A stretch of DNA of 64,000 bases, taken from the NCBI RefSeq assembly GCF_036884655.1, contig NC_088345.1, positions 30,437,001 to 30,501,000 on the forward strand, read 5' to 3'. The translations under genes were made by a program, and so were the position numbers. The notes under the pieces were generated by a model. It was not told the DNA's origin. It did no database searches and was given only the letters and a program-made list of their open reading frames with translations. How positions within the stretch are numbered: position 1 is the stretch's first letter; every line of letters begins with the position of its first letter. The DNA comes from Musa acuminata AAA Group. Its lineage: Eukaryota; Streptophyta; Magnoliopsida; Zingiberales; Musaceae. Positions 1-12,600 of the stretch are shown in pieces.

Positions 1-478
1 GTCAACCATCTCAGCACCCTGGAACCACCCAAGTGGCATAGGGCTGGATGGGGCTTCGGTATAGTGTCGGGTGTTGAACACTCTTTCGTAAGTTCGCACG
101 TTACCTTGACGGGAACTTGTTGTCACGCCTGACACCCGGTGAGCAGTTGTTTGTGAACTTGCAGCTGTTCGTTTAACCTTCTAAAGTCCTTGTTTTCCCC
201 CTCTCCCTCTTTTCTCTTGTGCACGCAAGGTGCTCGCTGAATTGCTTGTAAAGCTTCCCCTTTTCGCGAGATGTCAGGACTTGTCCGTTGCTCGTTCTTC
301 GAACTAATCAACTTTCTCTTTTTACAGGTCCTTTGGGACCTGCGAGAGGTTGCAAGTGGTTTGATCTTTGCGGACGCAAATCGTAAGGGCGAAGCGCGAC
401 TTAGGCAACGCTAGCTAAGTTCGTGTCTTTGCCGCAAGGGTGCCTCACGCCTTAGGCAATTCTAGCTAAGGCCGTGAC
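1..478 (+). mobile_element. Ty3/gypsy-type LTR, 3' part
   Basis: The segment ends in GGCCGTGACA at 478. Its last 150 bases follow the same order of motifs as the better defined LTR at 26120-26565: a T-rich stretch, ACAGGTCC, ACTTAGGC, CTAGCTAAG, then GTGACA. A TGTCAC start-like motif also occurs at 120, so the LTR may begin there or left of the window. It abuts the C-terminal end of a hAT transposase relic, so it probably inserted into that element. The family assignment is by resemblance only. Confidence 0.5.
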
Positions 479-2158
479 AGCTGGACGGACGACTGTGATC
501 ATTGGGTGTCTGTAGTTCCTCGAGCAATTTGACTCGATTTTGTTTGACTCCTGCCACGTTGTGATCGAGGGAGATTTTCCACCTGTTGGGGTTGTGCTTT
601 TTCTTCTTCTATTGCCTCGATGATAAAACGTGAAGGACGCTGAGGATCTCCCACCTCATCAAGTAGAGGATCCTCTTGGTTCTCTACTACTTCAACCCAA
701 TCTAACATCGGCTCTGAATCTTCGTTATAGAATTGGTGGTTAATGGGATCAATATCTGGTTCCTTTGGCTCCTTATCCAGCATGTTATAATGAACATATA
801 CTAGTTTCTCTAACCGTCTATAGGAGAGTTTGTTGCTGATCTTCGTGTAAATCAATGCAATTGTTGATCAATTACGTTCGTAACCACTAGATGTTGTCTG
901 TGAAAGTACACGAACGACAACCTTGCTTAAATGTGGTGCATCCCCTCCAAATTGTAGCCACCACTCGACTGCAAAAAGATATAAATAAGATTTTATTAGC
1001 ATAACAAATAATTAACATTAAATATAATTGATAATTAATATGTGTAACTTTTCCTCACTAAGATCCATAGTGTAACGATACGATACAGCTACAACGTCGG
1101 AGAATATGAACCAACTGTTTCTCAAAATAATCGATCCTCCATAGGAGCATCGGTTGCATCAGTAGTGTTTGGCAAGAGCCGATATATAACATTTTATAAT
1201 GTCGTTAGTAAATCATTTTGCGTTCCGAGAGCATATCGATATTGAATTGTCCGGTTTAGATAATACGTTGCAAGACATAATTTTGTTAGTATAATTTTTT
1301 TTATCTAAAAAATAATAAATTAAATTTTTATGAATATAAATTTACCTGCATTATGGATATCTTGATCCATATGAACTTTGGTCTGACGATCAATGATCCG
1401 TATGTATTGGTCGACCTGAAAATTATCTTTGAATGCTTTCCTGACCTCCTCTCTTGCTGAAATCAACATATATTTAAGATACGACATCTGTGGACGCTTG
1501 TCTATATCAACCTTACGGAGGACAATATAAAGTGGTTCCATACCTTTTATGATTTCTGCCGTAGTCTCCCAAAATCTAGAGGAAAGAATGGATTTTTCTA
1601 TCTTCTTTCCATTGCTCAATCTCGAATATCTAGAATCAGACCACTCTTGTGAGGTGACCATTGCCTTCAAGCTATGCCTTTTTTGCTGTAACGACTTTAA
1701 TGCAACAAAATTGGTAGCAAACAGAATAATTCTAAGTCGGAGTATCTCACCGTTTACATACTTTTGCATTAAAGCATGGACCTAATGATGATTATATATA
1801 AACTTTGTAATTGATTGTGCTCGAGCTACACAATTCTTGACCGCATCCAGCTCACCAATATCCTTCAGCGTTAAATATATACAATGAGCTGCATATGGAG
1901 AACAAAACAAAGTTTTTCCTTTCTCCATCAATTGTAAACCGGCCTTCTTGAAATTCGCTCGATTGTCGGTTATTATTTGGACAACATACTGTGGTCCGAC
2001 CTCCTTTACTATAGTGTCCATCAAACTCTAAATGTAGTTTGCATCTTGGATCTTTTCAGAAGTATTAACAGACTTATGAAACACCACTCTTCTGTTACAA
2101 TAAATAAGAAAGTTCATGATACTCATTCTTGTTGGTCCTGTCCAATTGTCACACATTA

Positions 2159-2166
2159 GTGTCACC
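2159..2166. repeat. Target site duplication, left (GTGTCACC)
   Basis: GTGTCACC here is repeated exactly at 3121-3128, on either side of the 954-bp hAT MITE. Eight base pairs is the duplication size of hAT transposases. Confidence 0.85.
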
Positions 2167-3120
2167 TAGTGATTTAAAAAGCGCTAGGCGCCAAAGTTCA
2201 AAAACGCCCGAGGCGCTAGGCGCTCGCCCGAGCGAAACGAGGCGCTAAAATATTAAAATATATAATATAATTTATAAATATAATTATTTAAATAAAAATA
2301 TGCTATTAAATTAAGAAAATTGGGTACAAAATCATAAGAAATAAATAAATCATAATAGTATATTTTTTATTTTTTAAATAAAAAATATACTATTAAATAA
2401 ATAAAATTTAATAGTATTAAAATTAAATTAATATATTATTAATCTAATAAATAAAAATACTATTATTAGTATACAATTAGCAGTATAGTGAGAAGAGTAT
2501 GAGAAGACCAAGGCTACTGAGGCAACGATAGCAGTAGCAGGCGACAACCGTAGCTGGAGCGACGGCGACAGCGGGAGCGACGAGCGACAATGGGAGTGGG
2601 AGCAGGAGTTGCGAGCGGCAGCGGGAGCGGTGAACGACAACGAGAGCGGCAGGAGAGGCAAGCGACGATAGCAGTGACGAGCGACAACAACAGCGGCGAG
2701 CAATCGACGAGCATCGATTGTGGTAGCGGCGAGCAGTCGGCGAGCATCGATCGTGGTAGCGGCGAGTAGCGATAGTAGCGGCGAGCAGCGACAGTGGCAG
2801 CGGCAGCGGCAGCAGAGAGTAGCTACAACGGAAAAGAAATCTTGGCAGCAAAATCGTGAGTGTTAGGGTTGGGGAAGTCGGGGAAATCGCGAGTGGGAGC
2901 CTGATATCGGTGATTTAGTTGGTTCGATTGAACCAACTAAAGCACCGAAGACCAACCAGACCTAAAAATCTAGTTCGGTCACTTGGTTTATCCCAAGCGC
3001 TTGCCCTAAGCGCCCGGCGCTCTGGCGAGCGCCCAAGCGGCGCCTCTTTGAAGCGAGGCGCTTGGACATGAAGCGAGGCGTTCGGGCCTCGCCTCACCCG
3101 AGCGCCTATTGAAATCACTG
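2167..3120 (-). mobile_element. 954-bp non-autonomous hAT element (family B deletion derivative)
   Basis: The ends are TAGTGATTTAAAAAGCGC on the left and, complemented, CAGTGATTTCAATAGGCGC on the right, bordered by the 8-bp duplication GTGTCACC. Inside are an AT-rich block and a (CCGCTGTCG)-like GC-rich block. On the - strand it matches the 5' part of the family-B element at 22550-23150, including a GGTTCGATTGAACC palindrome near 2920-2940, but has no transposase. It therefore looks like an internal deletion product mobilised in trans. Its ORFs in the GC-rich block are compositional. Confidence 0.8.
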
Positions 3121-4039
3121 GTGTCACCCATATTCGTCCCATTGCCTCTTGAAGGATTTGATCCAATCCTTCAGTTTTGCTACCTCCTCCTCTAAGTACA
3201 CGCTGTAAATCTCCCTCGGCGTTGGAGGTTGGATCCCCGTGCCAGACTTTTGAATAAAAGAGACCATGCTATGATAATATGGACCTTGGGCTATGTTGGT
3301 TGGAATCTTGTGGAAGTTGAACCATTTTGAGAATGCTTTCCTAATATCCCTCTTTTTTTCTTTTGTGTATGTTTTGTCGTTTGTGGGGGATAGGCTTGCG
3401 GATTAATATCAATAATATCTGGTGCGGACCTTTTACCAAGACCTCTCATAAAACCACGGAGTCCACTATACCTCATGCTACTAGTTCGGCCTAACTGAGG
3501 AGTAGTTGGCTGCTTCATGTTGGCCGACCTCTGGATTCCACGACTATTGCCATGCTCCAATTGTGAGTCAGGTCGTCGATGCCTCATTGCTTCATCGATC
3601 GTATACTGATGCTCCAATGATGCACAAATCCCAACTGTGAGATCCGGGTCGACTTGATCATCGTAACCCTCATACTGATCATAAATTGGTTCTTGTGTAG
3701 CCCTATAATATTCTTCTTCAACTCTTACCTTCTTTTTTAATGTATCTTTCTTTGCTTGTTGTAGCTTGCTTTGAAATAATTTACGAATCTCCGTTGGAAC
3801 CTTCTTGCATTTTGCAATATCAGAATACCCGCCAGCCAAATGCATTTTCACTTGAGTTATTCCTCCACCCTTGCTAATGTAGTCATAATAAATACATTGC
3901 TAATGATGATGGTTCCCATCTATCTTTCGAGCATGAACCCATGCATCATTATATGGTTGTTCTTTTGGTGCCATAATCCTACCAAATTTAAATCAAATAA
4001 ACTATAAAGTATAAACATATTGAATTGACCAAATATCGA

Positions 4040-4700
4040 TCAAATATCACTAATCGCAGCATTAAATAATTTTATTAAAACATAACTAATCATATTTTAT
4101 CATCATAAATATGTTACATACATAAAAGAAGCATTAAATACATAAGTTTGATCCAATATGGTTCAAATTATGATAAAATCATCATTAGATATACTAATCA
4201 TCTGATTAACATAGTTAATTACTTATACTTCTCTTTCAACACTATAAAAATATCAAACACCCTAATAGGTATTAAAGACACTAAATTGACATAAAATCGA
4301 TCCAATTTTAATTAAATCATCATTAGGATGACTAATCGCAATATTAAATAACTTTAATAAAACCTAATTAAACCTATTTTACTATCATATATATGTCAAA
4401 CACAAAAAAAACATTAAATATATAATTTTGATCCAATATAGTTTAAATTACGATGAAATCATCATTAGATACACTAATTATATTATTAACAAAGTTAATT
4501 TTTCACTAATTATTTCTTTTTCAACACTATAAACATGGCAAACACCCTAATAGGTATTAAACACATTGAATTGATATAAAATTGAATAAATTTTGATTAA
4601 ATCATTATTAAAATAACTAATCGCAGCATTCAATAACTTTAATAAAACCTAATTAAACTTATTTTACTATCATAAATATTTTTTAATATTTAATATGCAT
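4040..4700 (-). repeat. Degenerate tandem array in hAT-A intron
   Basis: CTAATCGCA..ATT(A/C)AATAA motifs recur at about 4051, 4339 and 4618, a spacing of about 280 bp, with the sequence between them also conserved (CCCTAATAGGTATTAAA at two places). The matching intron of the other family-A copy (20560-21600) shows a related repeat with a basic period near 142 bp, so 280 bp is probably a dimer. Confidence 0.6.
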
Positions 4701-5189
4701 GAAATATAAATATTTGAGTATTTGACCTATTAAGTATCTAATTTCGAATTAATTAATATTAAACACACTAATCATAATATTAAATATCTTAATTACTCTT
4801 TAATTAAAGAAAGAGAATACATATCTCTTGATTAGAAAGTTCTTCTTCTTAATCTTTCTAAATTAGTCTCGATTCAATTCACAAATCGTTGTTTTGTAGA
4901 GTTTAGGTGAGCATAAATATGAGAAAAAAAGAGTTTGAGATAGTTTAAGAGAGTATGAGAATGTAGCACTATTACCGAGCATGAACGGTCAAAATCAACC
5001 GTTATTGAGCCGTGTCGAGCGGTAACGGTTGAAATTTGGACCATTACTGCCCGATATTATCCCGTATTGTTCGATATAGGGCGCTTTTAAACGTTCCGCT
5101 CGGTAGCGAGCAGTCCGCGTACCAGTATGCCGTCGGACCGGTATGTACCGCCCGTACTGGGCGTACCATTCGAAACTGTATACCTTTTT

Positions 5190-5910
5190 TAAAACTTCAC
5201 TAAGCCAAACTTAAATTTGCTTAATTTTTACAAGGTAGGTCCTAATGAGGATATTCTTTGGGTATATTTTTCCAAACAAAAATGTTCAACAATAAGGAGG
5301 TTTCGGATAAAAATATTGTTTTCAGGAAACCTTATAACTGGCCTATACTTGACTAAAATTTTTCAAGGTCAGTCCTAGTGATAGGGAAGTTCTTTAGATG
5401 TGTTTTTGGATAGAAAAATATGAAAACATGACAGTTATACTATTTTCTGAAAAACTTATAATTGGCTTAAACATGACTAAATAAGACAAATTTACTCAAT
5501 TTTTGTGGGGTGGATCATAGCGATAGAGGTAACTAATTGTAGAAGATGGTGTATTTGCGGACAAAGAAATTAAAGAATGAGGGAACCAATTGTTTTCAAG
5601 AAATCTTGTAACTTAATAAATCTTCATAATATGATATCAAATTTTATCGATCTTCTACAGGGTCTTTGCAATAAGGAAATTTATTTGGTATATTTTGGGC
5701 TAAAATTACCCAAGGATAAGGCAGTTACATTATTTCTAAAAAATCTTATGACTGATTAAAACTTTATTAAATGATGTTCAATTTCACATGTCTTCTTCAA
5801 GTAAAGTCTTTGTGATTAGGAGGTTTCTTGTGTGTACTTTGAGTCAATAATATCTAAGAATGAAGCAATTATATTATTCCCAAGAAACCACGTAAGTGGC
5901 TTTTGAGGTA
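5190..5910 (+). repeat. Five degenerate ~140-bp tandem units
   Basis: Units begin near 5232, 5363, 5504, 5650 and 5793. Each carries a GG(T/G)C...TAGTGATAGG-like start, a T-rich middle with TTTGG, then TTATATTATTTTCNNAAAA, CTTATAACTGG and a GACTAAAT-type end. Divergence is high and no unit is coding. The array sits between the hAT-A end and a small MITE, in what is probably an upstream intron or flank of the FGT1-like gene. Confidence 0.5.
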
Positions 5911-5943
5911 GTCTAGTGACACCTTAGCTGAACGAACTGAAAC

Positions 5944-6130
5944 CAAGGTTCGTTGTACTATAGCATACCGCTTGGTACGGGTGGTATGTATCGGTTCAAC
6001 AAGGGATTGGTATGAGCATTAAATACCAATTTGTCGGTATGCTCTATCGTATGGTACGTCGGTTTAGTTCGGTACGTATCATACCGACAATTGATTGGTA
6101 CACCGGTACGGACCTGCAACGCAAACCATG
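5944..6130. mobile_element. 187-bp hAT MITE (family A)
   Basis: Begins CAAGGTTCGTTG and ends CGCAAACCATG, so the ends are imperfect inverted repeats (CAAGGTT/CATGGTT). It is flanked by the perfect 8-bp duplication ACTGAAAC (5936-5943 and 6131-6138). The interior is rich in GGTACG/CCGGTAC, as in the subterminal part of hAT-A. Confidence 0.8.
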
Positions 6131-7542
6131 ACTGAAACAACCTACAGCTTGGTGTGGGAAAATGACAGGTCTTTTCTCTTGGTATATTTTGGTCATCCGG
6201 GTAAAAGAGGTGCCTTACATGAATAAATGCAAAACAGGACATGATTTTGGAAAACTAGAAATCTTGGGGCATTTTGCATGGAATTCGCCCATTTAACATT
6301 CCAAATTCTAAATAAACTATATTGTAGAGACAGGCAACTCAATGTAACATTCTGAAATTAGATAAAGGTATCAACGAAAATCATCTATAATTTCTATGAA
6401 ATTTTAAATACTAAACTACAATTTATAAGAAATTTAAAATAAAATAATTCTAATTTCAATGAATTTTAAATAATAAACTATAATTCCTAAGTGATTTATG
6501 GTAATAAGAATTAACTCCACGACAGACTATGCAACCTTGACTCTGGCTGCACTGATATGGTCTTAATTATGGATTGGTATGCTGTCTACATGGAAGAGTA
6601 AGCTACGAGCCTATAACAAACTGTTTTTGAATTTGACACCATAAGACAAGGTTGCAAATTGAGTGGTAAGAAGCATCCAATTTATGCATATTTCTTTAAA
6701 ATAATATGAAACCTGTTCTTATGCATTCTCTCTAGGCATTTCTTTATAATTAGAAAATGTTTGAAGCTTCCATGCTTACATACTTGCAAATGGTCCTTCT
6801 GTCCACAGCTCTTCAGCAAAATTAAGTTTTAGGAAATGCATACACTATTAGGATACAAACCATCCATCATCATAGCAACTTATGTAATCAATATACCCAT
6901 CCACTTGATAACAAGATGAAATGATCTTGTAATGAAAATTTCCTACTTGACCTGCTCAAAGGGCAACAGATGTGAAGAGCATCATCTTCTGCTGCCTGCT
7001 ACTTCTTTATAACTTGTATATTTGAGACAGGGGGGTGTCTCTTCCTAAAATATGGAAATATATGCAGTAGAAGATGCAGCAGGAGTTTGACACATAATAT
7101 ATCTCTTCCTACAATTTGGAAATATATGCAGCAGAACTCGAAATGCTATTAAAAAAATGTGCAATTTCAGTTTTCACTAATATTTGGTCACCTAATGTGA
7201 AACAAACAGACAAAAGATTCTTTACTTTGATAACATGCTAAAGTCTGTGTTTCTTATGATATATTTGTCCTTGATTTATGAATAGCTCATGAAACAATCA
7301 AGCCAATGTTCTTTTAATTTGATGACATGCTCAATCTGTGTATCTTATTTAGATGTTTGGCCATGACATATGAATAGCTCATACAACTTCAAGTTTGGAA
7401 TGTTTGCAAGATCTCCTGATAATTTTTGAAATAATTGAACTGAAGTGAGTTTGTATGTCTCAGCTGAACTGCAGTTGTTTATTTCCTTTCTCAAGTGTGG
7501 TCACTTGTGACAGTTCTGTTTCTTATGTATTTCTCTCAACAG
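6131..7542. other. Non-coding stretch upstream of the first visible FGT1-like exon
   Basis: AT-rich, with no exon I can defend and no clear transposon. It is probably intron, because the exon at 7543 starts in the middle of a codon after a normal acceptor (CTCAACAG). Confidence 0.4.
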
Positions 7543-7596
7543 TTCCGGTGCAGGTACTTTTAAAATTTTTCGTCCTGCTGTTGGGGAAGCACTAAG
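7543..7596 (+). CDS. FGT1: FGT1-like exon (SGAGTFKIFRPAVGEALR)
   Basis: Preceded by CTCTCAACAG and followed by GTATTT. The first base completes a codon from an upstream exon not found in the window; the last two bases (AG) join G at 7681 to make Arg. Confidence 0.72.
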
Positions 7597-10500
7597 GTAT
7601 TTTAAATGGTAGTAAAACCAATTTTCTTTTACGACAGTTTTCTATTGGTTCTAGATTTTATTGTTGTGCTCTTTTCTCAGGGAAATGCTTGCAGCTGAAC
7701 TTAAAAATAAATATAAAAAGTTGTCTTCGATTGATAAAGCCAGCAAAGGCTGGCAAAATGAGTATGAGGTTTCTTCTACCCAGGTAATCATATCTGAAAT
7801 TTTACTAATATTAACAAGATGCAGTAGTAAAAACTATCTATGAATCACATTTAAATGCTAATTGTCTTTGGTCAACTATCTCAACCTAGGAAGTGCTTTA
7901 TTTCTTCCTATATACTCCTATGGGTCATCCCATATCAGCTACATCTTGTGCCTTTCTTGGCACACTTGATATAACTTTATGATCTAATTATTTGATCCTG
8001 TGTCTGCTGGTGTTAGTCAAATTAGAATATTATGCAAAATGTACAACAAAAATATTGGACAATGTAACTGAAACAGCCAGTTGGATGAATTGAAACTGAA
8101 ACTTATAGCTAGAAGATATAGTAATTGAACCTAAATGCTCCTTTGCTAGTAAAGGATATTGTATTGAACAAGGCAAACAATAATGCTAGAAATTAGTGTT
8201 ATTTAAAATTTTAAATTTCAAGTTTAAACATTAAAAGGTTTGTGTGCACCAGAAGTAATACAAGTTCCAAAAGTGCTTCAAGATCCTCGAATGAATTGCT
8301 GCTCATACGGAGTGCGATTACAGAACATCTTTTTTTGTCATTGTTTAGTTGTGTGAAGTTGTCCTTGTTAGTTTGTGAAATCTTTATCCAATTTACATTT
8401 TAATTTTTGTGGATCGGACATTGTTCATTATGCTTAAACTCCAATCCTTTCATGTGACAGTGTATGCATGGGCCCAAATGTAAACTTGGCAATTATTGTA
8501 CAGTTGGGAGGAGGTTACAAGAGGTGAACATTTTGGGTGGTCTTATTCTTCCTGTATGGGGATCTATAGAGAAGGCTTTATCTAAGCAAGTAAGAAATTT
8601 GCCTGCTTTCGTCATTTCATTTTCCATCCAGTTGTCAATAGGTTTATTCATTTGTCTAAGAAATTTTAACTCTGAGAAAAGGTTGATATTCATTGCATTA
8701 GAGATATATATACATAAGCTGGCATAATTAATTGTCACATGACGTGTATATTTAGATCTGAGTGTCCTATTATAATATTTAACTATCATAAATGACCCAA
8801 ATATATGACACAGTACTAAAGACCATGGTGGTATACAAAACATATTTTGGGGTTAAAGAAACTCCCAACTGGTCTGCTGTGAGCAATGTTGCCCTATATG
8901 TAATGATTATTGCATTTGTTGTACCAAAGAGAAGTTAAATTAATGCTGACTAAATACACCTACACTAGTGGTAGCGACATTCGCAGATTTTTTTTCCCAG
9001 CAGTGCAATTCAAGTCAACCTAGGTACACATCATTATATGTACTGAAGTTTCAAATGCTGGTCGGTGCTTAGCATTTTTGGCCGGTATTATTCGACAGAA
9101 GACTGGTGTTTGACCATGTGATACATTACCAGTCAGTATTAATATTTAGTTGTTTTTTGGTTGATTATATGCAGTGCAGGGTGGTGTACCACCCGATAAA
9201 CCAAGATCATACTGGTCTGGCAGATTAAAACCTTGATATATACAACTACATACATATCTTCTCAAAATGATCCTTGACGGTCTCTTGACAGCTTCATTCT
9301 ACATGGTAACAGAGTTTGACTTAGGAGAAAAGATTTGCAGTCTACACTGGCAGCATCCTGCCGTATAATTTAAATGTGAGAAATAGAACATACACATTTG
9401 ATGTACAAGAAAGCAGTGCAATTAATTTACTTGATTCTAACTAAAATATTCCTAGGGTGTGTAGACAATTTGTTGTTAGCACTTAGCAGTAATTGCAAAG
9501 TTGCTCCTAGTGAAGCTACATTTACTTGTTGCTCTACCAAGTAACTTAGGTGAGTGAAAGATTTGCATGCAATTTTATGTAGAAGAAAGAGTATATAGGA
9601 CTTTCTACTAAGTAACATGGCATGGTTAATATTAAATCCCTGTTTTGAGAATTAGGTAAGAGATGACAGATATATTATATTGGTCGTGTAATTTATTATA
9701 AAATAGGACTATTATTATGAGCATGGATCTTTTGCTGCCTTGATACTCTATAAAAGGAAATAGCCTTAGTTAAATTAAAATCATTAAAATCTTTATTTAT
9801 CATTGTTAATAATGACTTCTTAGTTCATCCTCTATCTCTTGCACCATTAATACTAATTATCTTACCATTTCTAACAAGTGATGTTAATAGATGAAGTCCC
9901 GAGTTAGGCGAGGTGAGGCTCGAGAGTCGATTTGAGTTCGAGCAAGTGCCTTCAATTGGGTCTAGTCTAGTTGTGCACTTGAGCTCAAGCCTTGGTGCTC
10001 ATGCAAGTGCCTGAACCAAATCAAGCTTTTTTGAACTCGACCCAATCAATTCTAGTGATGTTGGTCTAACTAAACCCCCTGGTTCGAACTAACCCCCCAC
10101 AGTAGTGCCTTGGAAACCTCCTCGCTTGATCAGGGATCCTCCTTCCCTCTCACGAATGGTGGTACCTCCCCTCTTTTCTCTCTTTATCTCTCGTCAATGC
10201 ACCTCCCTCCTCTATCCCTCTCGGTGTTGCTTTCCCTCTTTCCTTGGCTTTTGGTAACCATCTCCATCGTTCGCCACCTAGCAACCCAACAGCTATCCCA
10301 TGTGCTTCTATTCCCAGTAATCCCTCTTCTATTTCTCCCATTCTTTTGCCATATCTATCTCTGCAAGATTTGGGAAGAAAAGGAAGTTAAGCCTTAGATT
10401 TATTGGACCTTTTGAGGTCATTAAGAGGATTGGTTCAGTTACTTAAAGGATTGGCTTTCCACTATCCTTGTATCATATCCATGATGTACTCCATGTATCA

Positions 10501-12537
10501 ATGCTCAAAAAGTTTATACCTCATCCCTCCCATATCATTAAGAATGAGTCAATTGTGATCGATAAAGATTTATCTTATGTGGAAGAACTCACTCAGATCA
10601 TTGATAAAAAAGAAAAGATCCTGAGAAATAGGATCATTCCTCTTGTTAAAGTGAATTGGAAACATCATTATCTTGATGAAACTACTTGGGAGCTAGAGGA
10701 GGAGATAAAGAATTCTTACCCTCATATTTTCATTGATTGAGGTGTGACAATTCAAAGGACTAAATATTCTTTTGAGGGGGGGAGAGTGTAATATCGTTCA
10801 TTTTTTGAATTGTTTATAATATCCATGATTTTTGTTTGATTATTTTAATGAGGAGTCTCTGCCTTCTTTTTTTTTTTCTTTGCCTAGCAGCCCCCTCTGC
10901 TCTCAATGCCCCTCCCAACTAGCACCAACCCCCCTTCTCTGCTTCTTTGTCTCCATGATATTACCCATGTAATGTTAATTAGTATTAGTGATATCTAACT
11001 TTTTGTTCGTCATAGTTTATGAATTATTTTGACAGAATTTGTCATTGCTAGTATTTTGGATAGTCATTGGAATTTTAGGATCCTAAATAATGGCAACCGT
11101 AGGTTAATACTACAGATGAATCATAAGCAAGAACTCAAAAAACCATCCTGCATATAAATATATATATTTTTTTAATTATTTAAAGGATCCAAAGAATGCT
11201 AATCCTGTAACTTGCATGTTTTATAATAAAACAACTGGAGGTGGTATATTTTTTGTAAAACAACATCAAGTAGGGAACTTCAAAAATCGATCAGCGTGCA
11301 AAAGGTGTTCTGCGGATGCATGCAAAAGATACAGACATATATGAATGAGAAAAATATCCAAAAGGTTGAATCCTATGATTATTTACCATAATATGATGAT
11401 GATGAGAATCTTGGATATAGATTCTGAAGATGAAGATGGTGTGAAAGAGATAAAATACTTATGGCAAAAGGGAATCTGACAAAAGAGGAAAGAAAGTTGT
11501 TACCAAGAAGCCCAAAAAATAAGAGAAAGCCACGCAGAGCCAAAAAGGAACTAAGTTAAAGCAATCAAATATAAATGATGCCTATGGCAAAGGAGTAGAA
11601 AGATTCAATACATGCTTCATATCAAGCAGCTATTGGAAAGTATCGTTCTAACTTGAAACTATTGGAAGATATATTCCTAACTTGAAGCTTCTAAGTTATT
11701 ATGAGCTAAGATTTTTATTATTAAAAAACAAGTTGGATTACACACAGAGTTTGGTGAAGGGTCATAATGATATATGGTCAAACCATGACTGTTCTATTAC
11801 ATCATATTCATGGATTGGTAGGAGATGAAGTAGTCTTATGGTCAATTGTTCATTAGGAACCATGAATGTATAGTATATTAATGCATATGCTTTCATCAAA
11901 TTTGGAGAGAAGACATTTCATTACTTGGCCTGTTTGTTGAGAAGATTGAAGAGTAAAATGTTATTCAATTCATAATCATAATCAAACAAGTATGTTGTAG
12001 CTTGTATGTTTTTTTCTTTGAATGTTTTAATCAAGGATTTTAATTTCGAATAATATGACCCGTATCGGGCAGTACGTACTGGTCCGCTAGTAGATCGATA
12101 TACGGACTGCCCGCTATCGGGCGGTATCGTCGATTGGGGCTGCTTTTGCCTTGTTACCACCCTAAATCGGTCGATGACGGTCGATTTCGATCGTCGTCAT
12201 TCGCTACCGGGTGGTATTAGCCGAGGGAGAGTCGAGGGAGAAGAAAAGGGAGAACCTGGAGATTCGACGTTGCTCACCCTCGATGATCCCGATCCATCGC
12301 CACCCTCCCTCGTTGGACGTCGCAGATGAGATGTCGCCTCCTCGTCTGAGGCGACGAGGCCTCGGCTAGTTGGCGACTTCTCATCTGCGTCCGGCGACGT
12401 CACGGGGAGAAGAAATGGAGTGTCGTCGAGGCGGCGACGTCGCCTCGTTGCCCTTTTTTGTGTGGGGTGAAGGAAACCTCGGTTTCTTCTCCTCACGCGG
12501 GCAGAAAAAGGGACATCACTTATTTTTTCTTAACTTA

Positions 12538-12600
<63 letters not shown>

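Larger units (their letters stand above)
499..3985 (-). pseudogene. hAT transposase (family A), broken
   Basis: Would have cut and pasted family-A elements in the nucleus. Reading downward from about 3985 on the - strand: a BED-type zinc-finger region with a stop (3985-3840) leading into a 186-residue ORF (3851-3291) containing KMHLAGGY; then, in another frame, the start of the DUF659 region (about 3290-3130). After the inserted MITE comes CDNWTG and a segment with VVQIITDN (2024-1782), the usual surroundings of catalytic Asp residues. Next is a helical insertion domain (1769-1320), and last a C-terminal piece with LSYRRLEKLVYVHYN (855-499), typical of the hAT dimerisation domain. Stops and frame changes make it non-functional. 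Removing the MITE and one target duplicate restores the local reading frame across GVTLMCDNW, which supports the order of events. Confidence 0.8.
479..5187 (-). mobile_element. Degenerate hAT transposon, family A, copy 1
   Basis: A - strand element whose 5' end lies at about 5187. Read on the - strand the end is AAGGTATACAGTTTCGAATG, nearly the same as the ends of the 304-bp MITE at 30726-31029. Inward come a GGTAC/CCG-rich subterminal region, a CT-rich leader (about 4850-4980), an AT-rich intron with a tandem array, and a broken BED/DUF659-type transposase. The far end is lost at the gypsy LTR or lies outside the window. A 954-bp MITE sits inside it. A second copy on the + strand is at 19841-26607. 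Confidence 0.75.

Noticed and set aside
2428..2851. Ser/Leu/Arg-rich ORFs on the - strand
   Set aside because: They come from the GC-rich repeat block of the 954-bp MITE; the same block at 22800-23000 is not conserved as protein.
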